DNA from: Deinococcus sp. AJ005
GTDB taxonomy: Bacteria > Deinococcota > Deinococci > Deinococcales > Deinococcaceae
NCBI RefSeq assembly: GCF_009017495.1
Contig: NZ_CP044987.1
Span: 32,102-96,101, forward strand
Reading direction: 5' to 3'
Length of the DNA stretch: 64,000 bases
Made by a program: the position numbers and the translations under genes. Under the pieces are notes generated by a model. That model saw nothing but the letters and a program-made list of their open reading frames with translations. It did not search any database and was not told the origin of the DNA. Below are positions 17,744-24,444 of this stretch, piece by piece (the stretch's first letter is position 1; each line of letters begins with the position of its first letter).

Positions 17744-19164
17744 CCACCTATCCGGTCTTCTTGGGCAGAAGGCGCGCCGATGTGTATCCGGAAGATATCG
17801 GACTTATATCCAAGCTGGGAGCAACGTGTGACGCCGCACATGTCGGGGAGAGGCCAGCACATACGGCGTGCACAACTCGGCGACTGCTGGCGGACGCCAC
17901 GCGAAATGCACATGACGCAGGTACACAGCTCAGCAGACCGCGCTGCTTGCCATGAAATAAACTGTGCATCATCCGCCATCACGGCGGCGTGCGCAGGACA
18001 GCGATAGCTGAGACGGCGTATGGAGACGCGACGGGGTACTGACGGCCACGACGCACGTTCGACACGCGCCGCATCTGCCCACAACTCGCAACGCGCGCAG
18101 CGACACCCGACTGCGAATCATATTGGTCATCTATAAGGTCAAACCGACTCCATTGCGCGCTTCACCCTGCCGTACGGACGCCTCACGGGGAGCCGTGCAC
18201 CGCCCTTCCAGTCCTCGCTTGCGCCAACTTCCTTATCAGAACAGTCCTGGAGATCTGTTTTCTGGATTTTCCTCGTGAAAAGCCGTCCCAGACGGGCTGG
18301 ATCTTGCACTTTGTGTTCCAGATTTCCTTTCATGGTCTCATAGGCGTTGGGCCTCCACGCGGGCGTCCCTCATCCGGCTGAACTTAGGCCTGTAACGGAC
18401 CGGCCCAGCGCAAAGGTGTAGGCAGATGCAGGCGCTTTGAGATGCTAGACGCAGGTTCGCCTCTCAAGGGAAGCGGCAGCAGCCACGCACTGAAAAACGG
18501 GCGATAGGGCGCCGCATGGTGAGCGACAGGCACACCAGTACGAATGCGGCGGCGTCATCCCCTGTCTGGATGCACCTGCACGGCACGGTGAGAACAAACG
18601 CGTTGTCACTCAACTGAGCAGGTGCACAGTGCAGACGTGGAGTGGGTAACGGCACGGCGCGTCGACGGGAGCAGCGCGCACTGCCGAGACAGACCGCACA
18701 GTGCACCACCCAAACTAGACCCGCAAATGCGTTCGTTTGGCGACTGGAAGACGGATGTGGACACGGGGGAGGGGAGACATACATCGCTCGAAAGAGGCAG
18801 AAACAAACCCCGAAGAGCGCAGGGGATCAAGAGGTTGTGATGACGGGACAGGGTGCTGCGCCGCCGATCATAGAGGCGCAGACAAGTGGGGGCTGTAGGA
18901 CAGCACGTGGCGTGTACGAACAACAGTGTCGATGACCGCGAGGTGCGGCACCGGAATACACCACGCATCGTTGTCGAGACTAAACACACACCGCGTAACG
19001 CGCGCGGCGCAACAGCAACAGCCAGCAGAGACACCACACTCCGTAGCCCCCGAGAAACGGGTGACGCAACTCGCGCTGAAGAACCGGTCTGACCGCGTGA
19101 GTCGCTGTGACGCTTGAGGTGTGCAAAACCAGTGCGCGTCAACACGGAGATGAGGAGGAGAGCG
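17744..19164. other. Long gene-free, T-poor stretch; possible structured RNA region
   Basis: About 1.4 kb with no protein-like frame on either strand. From about 18480 onward the + strand is clearly richer in A than T and is full of ACG/CAC/GAC triplets, unlike the coding DNA nearby. The clearest structure is a nested stem at 18571-18626. A leftward 64-codon frame at 18139-18333 exists but has no ribosome site. This asymmetric composition without codon structure could reflect a transcribed non-coding RNA serving the TnpB-like locus downstream, which is inference only. Confidence 0.35.
18571..18626 (+). ncRNA. Candidate structured RNA element (nested stem-loops)
   Basis: Outer arms TGCACCTGC (18571-18579) and GCAGGTGCA (18618-18626) are perfectly complementary. 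Inside, GTGAGAACAA (18588) can pair with TTGTCAC (18603-18609) through a three-base bulge around an ACGCG loop. No promoter or terminator is visible, so this is a structural hint rather than a called RNA gene. Confidence 0.25.
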
Positions 19165-19204
19165 AAGGCGACAGGGGCCAGGCGTCATGCCTGGCCCCCG
19201 CCTT
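19165..19204. promoter_or_regulatory. Hairpin 1 of a repeated hairpin/polypurine leader
   Basis: GGGGCCAGGC (19174-19183) and GCCTGGCCCC (19189-19198) form a perfect 10-bp stem, extended by AAGGCG / CGCCTT outside a 3-nt bulge. The next 120 bp of the + strand are strongly purine-rich. A second hairpin of the same design (20078-20104) precedes the TnpB-like gene. As no gene ends just upstream, this copy is more likely a leader or regulatory element than a terminator. Confidence 0.4.
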
Positions 19205-19409
19205 GGTGGACACAGGAAGGGGGCAGCCAACGAAAACGGCGAAGACGGGGAAAGAGGAAAAAAAGCCCAGGACAACCGGAATGGAAAGAAAGAGAGATGA
19301 AAGGAAAAGTTGTCGCCAAACTGCCCACCTACGCACTTGCCCTACTCACACCAGCCAGATGGACAGCGACGTTTCAGTCTCTGCTGTTCTCGGCCACCAA
19401 GGAAAAAGA

Positions 19410-20024
19410 ATGTTAAATCCACTGACCGCCCATTTCGTCGAGCTGCCGCTGTAGCCCACTGCCGCCCAGACCCTCACCTTGCTGCGCCTCGGCGCGGCCC
19501 ACCGCTCTGCCGAACGACTCACCATGGACCAGGCAGCCCTGGCGCCCGAAGGCAAAGACGTGGCCCTCGCCGCGCTGGCGGGCGGACTGGATCACGCTGA
19601 CCGCTCTGCCGCAGGCGAGGCCAGGGCTCTCGCGGCAACGTCGCTGTTTCAGGCGTGCCCGCCGGCCGTCCTCAAGAACGCCATCGCCTCATGCCGGTGT
19701 GGGTTGAGGCAGGCCGCCGCGCGCGGCGTCGACGGCCTGCCGCAGTGCCGCGCTTCCCACGTGATCGCCGGCCCCGGACTGGTGCGGCGTGCAGGACCTG
19801 GAACGCTTCACATCGACGGCGTCGGGGAGGTGCGGGCGGACCTGATCGGTATGCCTGACTGGGCGTACGACGCCCTGTGGCTCAAGCCGGCCTACGACGA
19901 GTCCACCCACGTCGCTTCTGAGGAAATCGAGCTCGTGTATTCGGGGTCCGCGTCTTTGGAGGGTTGCTGGAGCGAGGGGGACTGGCAGTGGAAGGTGACG
20001 CTCGATTTCGCTGAGACCTGGTAG
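19410..20024 (+). pseudogene. TnpB-N-like protein, copy 1, interrupted by an in-frame TAG
   Basis: An ATG at 19410 with an AAGGAA site opens a frame that meets TAG at 19452 (codon 15) and then stays open to 20024. The N-terminus matches the 221-aa protein at 22487: a 'PT' plus Gln start motif, then about 25 residues of helix. The C-terminal half also matches it: 'TLHIDGVGEV' against 'GLTLDGVPGV', then 'MPDWAYDALW' against 'LPLWAAQVW', then a final 'WKVTLDFAETW' strand against 'WTADLAFHW'. Both proteins resemble the wedge/REC half of TnpB and stop before RuvC. The amber makes this a probable pseudogene, unless translation restarts at TTG 19479 or ATG 19524, or the amber is read through. Confidence 0.5.
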
Positions 20025-20077
20025 GCGGCGTACACCGTGTCCGGCGGCGAGGACCAGAAGGAAGAAGGCGGGAACAG

Positions 20078-20104
20078 TGGGGTCAGGCTGATGGCCTGAC
20101 CCCA
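20078..20104. terminator. Hairpin 2 of the repeated hairpin/polypurine leader, also a possible terminator
   Basis: GGGGTCAGGC (20079-20088) and GCCTGACCCC (20094-20103), plus a T-A pair, form a strong stem 54 bp after the preceding stop. The flanks are purine-rich on both sides, so there is no T-run on the + strand. It is the sister of the hairpin at 19174-19198. Confidence 0.5.
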
Positions 20105-20265
20105 TCTGTAGAAGAAGGAAGACAAAAGAAAGCCCGGAAGAGCAAATTTTTAGGAACCAGGGGGATGCCAGAGAAAAAAAGACACGCCGTCAGGGCACGT
20201 GAGCGGGAACCACCAGCGGGAGCAGAACGCAAACGCAAAAACCCACTCACCACACTTGGAGTTCC

Positions 20266-21615
20266 ATGCCACAACCACCACTGCGCCTCACCACGCGCAT
20301 TCACCCATCGCCGGCGCAACATGCGCGCCTGCAACTCATGTGGGACACCCTGCTCGCCGCACAGAGTGCACTGACCACCTGGCTGTACCACCACGCCGGC
20401 GGGGGCACCCACTCACTGCTGACCACCGCTTCCCGTCAGGCCGGGAGTTTGCCCGTGACCACGCCGCGTCCCCTACGGTCACTTCCTACCCTGACCCAGA
20501 TCGAAGACGAGGTCCGCTACGCGCGGGACGCGCTGGGCTGGGCGCAGGTGTTACCGGCCAGCGCGCTGCGCTGGATGGCCGCCGAGACTGCGCGCGAGTG
20601 GCGCGGCTGCCCGCACGGCCCCCTGCCCGGTCCGTGGCCCCAGGACCGCGCCCCAGAACTCCACCTCGGCAACGCCGTGCAACTGCGCGACGCCGTCACA
20701 CTGCAGGTCGCGCCACTTTCGCCCAACGAACTGGTGACGGCGGATCTGTACCTGCCGGGGCCGTACTGGACCGCGCTGCTGCGCCGTCAGCGGCGCCGGC
20801 AGGATCACGAGCACGCACGTCATGACGTTCTGGAGCGGGCCTGGCTCGATGACCGGGACAGAGGTGCGGCCAAAGAACTGCTGGCTCGGCGCGCGCGCGG
20901 CGGACCGTGGGCCGAGTGGTCCTGGCCCGACCTTCCTGAGCCGCTGCCTGGAGAGCCGATCAGCCGCGAACGGACGGTGCTGCGCTGGGTGGCCGGGAAC
21001 GGCCTGCCCGGGCGCTGGGTGGCCGAGTGGGCGTTCAGCGCCGGCGACGGCGTGGCTCCCCGGTGGGTGATCGACGACGTGCTGGGCGTCGACATCGGCT
21101 ACCATCATCCGTTTGCCTGCGCATCTGGCACGCTGAACACGCTCACCCCCAGACCGTTTCAGGGTTCGTTCGCGCCTCCAGGGCTGTCCGGCCACGCCTT
21201 TTTCCACGGAGCCTGGGCGCGCGCGCGGCACCGACGGGCTATGTTCCTGCGCCTGCTGCCCCTGTTCGAGACGCAGCTGGACCTCGCGCTGCAACACCGC
21301 GCGGTGGCCACCGAGCAGGTGGCCTGGGGCGGCTTCGCTCAGCGGGGGTTCCCCTTCACCTCCTACGCGCTGGACGTTGGGCTGGTGGCCTGGCTGACCT
21401 GGCTGGACGCCCTGGCACCCCAGCACGGGGTGCGGATCCTGCGGGTCCCTCCGGCCTACACCACGCGCACGTGCAGCGCCTGCATGCGGCTGGGGCCACG
21501 CCCGGCCTCTGGTCAGCCGTTTTGCTGCGTGGGCTGTGGACACACTTCCCAGGCCGATCTCAACGCGGCGCGCGTCATCCGGCGACGTGGCCTGGCGCTG
21601 CTGGGGCGGCCATGA
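20266..21615 (+). CDS. TnpB-like RuvC nuclease, apparently not part of an IS
   Basis: A 449-aa protein. The C-terminus has the TnpB/Cas12 RuvC set: 'DVLGVDIGYHHP' (D276), 'AVATEQVAWGG' (E350 at the place of the usual V-E-D/N motif), a zinc finger CSAC...CVGC (C403, C406, C421, C424) with 'VPPAYTTRTCSACM' just before it, and 'ADLNAARVI' (D431). The N-terminus 'TRIHPSPAQHARLQLMW' is the usual TnpB start. The segment between D276 and E350 is short and the normal Arg/Lys-rich helix pair is reduced. There is no tnpA and no transposon end; the stop overlaps the ATG of a PrimPol gene (ATGA). That argues for a captured, non-transposing guide-RNA nuclease or a regulator. Ribosome site GGAG lies 5 nt before the ATG. 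Confidence 0.75.
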   Translation: MPQPPLRLTTRIHPSPAQHARLQLMWDTLLAAQSALTTWLYHHAGGGTHSLLTTASRQAGSLPVTTPRPLRSLPTLTQIEDEVRYARDALGWAQVLPASALRWMAAETAREWRGCPHGPLPGPWPQDRAPELHLGNAVQLRDAVTLQVAPLSPNELVTADLYLPGPYWTALLRRQRRRQDHEHARHDVLERAWLDDRDRGAAKELLARRARGGPWAEWSWPDLPEPLPGEPISRERTVLRWVAGNGLPGRWVAEWAFSAGDGVAPRWVIDDVLGVDIGYHHPFACASGTLNTLTPRPFQGSFAPPGLSGHAFFHGAWARARHRRAMFLRLLPLFETQLDLALQHRAVATEQVAWGGFAQRGFPFTSYALDVGLVAWLTWLDALAPQHGVRILRVPPAYTTRTCSACMRLGPRPASGQPFCCVGCGHTSQADLNAARVIRRRGLALLGRP

Positions 21616-22475
21616 CCCTGAACGTTGACGGCCTTCCAGAAGATCTCAGAGAGCACCAACGGTATCTGCCGTTTTGCCTGCGTCCACGAGGGAACGGCCG
21701 GCTGGGCAAGGTGCCGCACGCGATGAGTAACAGGGAACTGCAGCCTGTGGACGTTCGCCGCACTGAGACCTGGTTGAGCCTGACTGACGCGGCAGCACTG
21801 GTGTCTGCTGGCCGCGCCGACGGGCTGGGACTGGTACTTGGCCTGGACCTGGGGGTGGTGGCCGCCGATCTGGACAGCGCGCTGCGGGACGGCAAGGTGC
21901 TCCCGTGGGCCATGAACCTCGTTGCGGAACTCCACGGCTACACCGAGGTCAGCATTTCAGGTACTGGGCTGCACGTGCTGGTCCGGGGCTACCTGCCGCT
22001 GGGACGGCGCCGTGCCGGACACCTGGAGTTGTTGGACTCCGGGTTCGTGGCTTTGACTGGGCACCGTCTCGCCGGCTCTCTGGCCACCGTTCCACATCGC
22101 CAGGGCGCGCTTCAAGCTGTCTACGGCCGCACGTTTCCCGCTCCAGTTGCTCACGGCTCTCCGGCCCCGTCCCTTCCTCTGGCTGACACCGAGGTGCTGG
22201 CTCGGCTGCTCGCCATCAAGAACGCCCACAAACTTGCCCGGTTGCTGGACGGCGATGTCGACGGCTACATCAGCCCGTCGGAGGCCGACTTCGCGCTGGC
22301 CCGGCTGCTACGTTTCGGCACCCAAAACCCTGAGCAGATCGCGCGCCTGATGCGCGCTAGCGCCTTGGCGCGCGCGCGCTGGGATCGCCCTGCTGGGCTG
22401 GGACTCACCTACCTCCACCGGACCATTGACCGCGCCCTCGTCCTCGGCGGCCCCACGCTGCCGCCTGCGCCATAA
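21612..22475 (+). CDS. Stand-alone primase-polymerase (AEP/PrimPol, NrS-1-like)
   Basis: A 287-aa protein. The archaeo-eukaryotic primase core shows 'VVAADLDSAL' (D86, D88, metal site), 'SISGTGLHVLVRG' (H121, the SxH-like motif) and 'LELLDSGFVALTGHRL' (third acidic site around E139/D142 with the TG turn). The N-terminal 'YLPFCLRPRGNGRLGKVP' is typical of NrS-1-type polymerase N-domains. Residues 200-287 resemble the NrS-1 helix-bundle domain ('YISPSEADFALARLLRF'). The helicase normally fused behind it is missing. It starts inside the stop of the TnpB-like gene, so both are made from one message. Role inferred: primer or short DNA synthesis acting with the RuvC protein, or plasmid replication. 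Confidence 0.7.
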   Translation: MTLNVDGLPEDLREHQRYLPFCLRPRGNGRLGKVPHAMSNRELQPVDVRRTETWLSLTDAAALVSAGRADGLGLVLGLDLGVVAADLDSALRDGKVLPWAMNLVAELHGYTEVSISGTGLHVLVRGYLPLGRRRAGHLELLDSGFVALTGHRLAGSLATVPHRQGALQAVYGRTFPAPVAHGSPAPSLPLADTEVLARLLAIKNAHKLARLLDGDVDGYISPSEADFALARLLRFGTQNPEQIARLMRASALARARWDRPAGLGLTYLHRTIDRALVLGGPTLPPAP

Positions 22476-22486
22476 GGAGAACCACC

Positions 22487-23152
22487 ATGACCGATCCCCA
22501 AAACCACGAGTACACCGTTTCGCTGTTCCCCACTCAGTCTCAGATTCACGCCCTGAATGCGCTCAGCAACCACGCCCACCGCATCGAGAGCGCTGCCCTG
22601 CAGCAGGCCCAGCTCAACATGGTCTCGTCGCTCGCAGCGCTGCTGGGGGGCCCAGACCACGCGTTGCGCGGCGACGAGGCCGAGGTCCAAGCCCTGCTGG
22701 CGTTGCCGACGATGGCTGCCGTCCCACTGGGCCTGATTCGCCAGGCGGTCACCGGGCGGCGAGCGCGGATCAAGCGCGGCGACCTGGCTGCGCCGGTGCA
22801 GCCAGTCGCGGTGGCCGGGGAAGGACTGATCGTACCGGCCACCGCAAACGGTCTGACCCTGGACGGCGTCCCTGGAGTGATCAGCGTCGGCATCGACCAT
22901 CTGCCCCTCTGGGCCGCGCAGGTATGGCGCCATGCTGCTGGTGGTGCAAAACCCACACTCGATTCACGGTTGGGGACGGCCAGCGTCACGGGTTGGACGT
23001 ACGTCGAGCGCGGCACCTACGCCGGCACTCCCGGCTGGACCGCTGATCTCGCTTTCCACTGGGATACGTACCCCACCTGGCAACTGCTGCGCGATGGCGA
23101 CGACCTGGGCGACGAACCTTGGCGGCGCGGAGTCCGCCATCTGATGGTCTAA
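22487..23152 (+). CDS. TnpB-N-like protein, copy 2, intact and without RuvC
   Basis: A 221-aa protein with a strong AAGGAG site, 11 bp behind the PrimPol gene and so in the same operon. The start 'YTVSLFPTQSQIHALNAL' has the TnpB opening pattern. The middle 'GLTLDGVPGVISVGIDHLP' and the end 'GWTADLAFHWDTYPTW' line up with the wedge strands that come just before RuvC in the neighbouring TnpB-like protein ('RWVAEWAFSAGDG'). The protein ends about 25 residues later, so it has no RuvC domain and no zinc finger. It is related to the broken copy at 19410. Possible roles are guide-RNA or target binding without cutting, or dimer partner of the full protein. Homology is judged by eye. Confidence 0.55.
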   Translation: MTDPQNHEYTVSLFPTQSQIHALNALSNHAHRIESAALQQAQLNMVSSLAALLGGPDHALRGDEAEVQALLALPTMAAVPLGLIRQAVTGRRARIKRGDLAAPVQPVAVAGEGLIVPATANGLTLDGVPGVISVGIDHLPLWAAQVWRHAAGGAKPTLDSRLGTASVTGWTYVERGTYAGTPGWTADLAFHWDTYPTWQLLRDGDDLGDEPWRRGVRHLMV

Positions 23153-23155
23153 GGC

Positions 23156-23188
23156 ACAGAGCGGCGCGCCTGGGGCGTGCCGCTCTGT
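23156..23188. terminator. Terminator between convergent genes
   Basis: ACAGAGCGGCGCG and CGTGCCGCTCTGT form a 13-bp stem with one G-T pair and a 7-nt loop, directly after the stop of the TnpB-N-like gene. The + strand then reads CTGTTCTC, a weak T tract. Confidence 0.7.
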
Positions 23189-23226
23189 CTGTTCTCAAGC
23201 TGTCTTGTCTTCGGCGTGCCGACCGC

Positions 23227-23889
23227 TCAGGGCTCCACCGCGCGTGCCCGCGCCTGTGCCAGCGCCGCCTGCACCTGTTGTATCGTCCTGACATGGGCCG
23301 GGACCGTCAGGATCCACGGCTCTCCATCATCCTCGCCGTATAGGTAGCCGCCCTGTTCCGGCTCCGAGCGCCTGCCGAAGAGCGCGCCCGTACGGACCCG
23401 CTGAATCAGCCACTGGCAGCCCACGTCCGAAGTGGCCACCACCTCGGCGTCCCACCACGTCCACTCCGGATGGCTGCACACATCGAGGCCCACCACCACC
23501 CGGGCCGTGTGGTCCAGCATGGCGCTTTCCAGGGTGATCTGCTCCAGACTCGTCGGCGTCTTTCTCGACTCGCACCGGAGGTCCCGCTGCAAGGACATCA
23601 GCCTCGCCCCTTCGGCGAGGCTCCGGGCGGTGGGCACCGGACCGCCCTGGGCGATGTCCTCCAGCAGGAGGCGGATCTGCTGGCCCTGCGGGCTGTGGCG
23701 GACCAGTTGGCCGGTCTGAGGGCAGCGGATCTCGTCCTCGGCGATGTACATGTCCTGACCCAGCAGGTGGCGGGCAGCGCGCTCGAAGCGCGCTTCGACG
23801 ACTTCTTTGGGCGTCGTGTTCCCCATCAGGATCAGCAGCGTGAGGAGCTGGGCGACGGGCAGGCTGATCGGGCGCTGAAAAGGTTTCAT
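23227..23889 (-). CDS. Hypothetical protein
   Basis: A 220-aa protein if started at the ATG at 23889, which has GAGAGG directly before it. The frame is open further upstream, but that extension is low-complexity and has no better site. The sequence is soluble and mixed, with a Leu-rich helix 'PVAQLLTLLILMG' near the start. I do not recognise the family. It runs convergent to the TnpB-like operon. Confidence 0.5.
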   Translation of the reverse strand: MKPFQRPISLPVAQLLTLLILMGNTTPKEVVEARFERAARHLLGQDMYIAEDEIRCPQTGQLVRHSPQGQQIRLLLEDIAQGGPVPTARSLAEGARLMSLQRDLRCESRKTPTSLEQITLESAMLDHTARVVVGLDVCSHPEWTWWDAEVVATSDVGCQWLIQRVRTGALFGRRSEPEQGGYLYGEDDGEPWILTVPAHVRTIQQVQAALAQARARAVEP

Positions 23890-24380
23890 CCTCTCGACTC
23901 TGGCACCACCCCCTTTTGCTGAAATTTTTTGGTGGAAAGGCGTTTCGAGCGTGCCGTAGCGGCCGGCCAGGCGTTGTATTTGCTGAGACGGCTGCCACCG
24001 CCCAGTGGAGACGCTCGGACAGGGGGGTGGCGGAGAGACCCGGTTCTGTGGCATGGGCAACCGGCAACCCTGCCTGAACCTTTCCTTGGCCAGGAGCGGA
24101 CCTGTTTGGTGACGTCGAACACGCCGCCAGGAGTGGCCGCCTCAGGTGGATGGAGCGGCGTGGCAGCCAGGCAACGAATTTCTGGCCCGCAGTGTGTCGT
24201 CTGACGGTTGGAGAGAGGATTTCCTATGGGCCTTTCGGTGAATCGGAGATGCATGTGCGCCTGGCCACAGTGGGATCAGTGCATCGCCATAAGGAAGGGC
24301 TTCCCACGTTGCGGACCCCTTGGATGGGAGGTAGCGGATCTGTATGTCGCCGACTGCTCCAGCGTTTTGATCTCGGCCGA
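23890..24380. other. Gene-free stretch upstream of the MORC-type gene
   Basis: No gene, tRNA or clear repeat was recognised on either strand. The right end contains the promoter of the rightward ATPase-nuclease gene. Confidence 0.4.
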
Positions 24381-24386
24381 TATAAT
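24381..24386 (+). promoter_or_regulatory. Consensus -10 box of the MORC-type ATPase gene
   Basis: A perfect TATAAT, 58 nt before the ATG at 24445. A GGAGGG ribosome site at 24436-24441 decides the start. No good -35 hexamer is visible at 17 bp. Confidence 0.5.
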
Positions 24387-24444
24387 GGCCGTCGCACAGA
24401 TCCAAATCACTGCTCGACTAGGACACGTGCATCCCGGAGGGAAC

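Noticed and set aside
18606..19145. Leftward 179-codon frame in the gene-free stretch
   Set aside because: Ser/Cys/Leu/Arg-rich, no ribosome site; its openness follows from the T-poor composition of the other strand.
20266..21615. TnpB-like gene as part of an ordinary IS200/IS605 element
   Set aside because: No tnpA, no subterminal hairpin ends, and the 3' end runs directly into the PrimPol gene.
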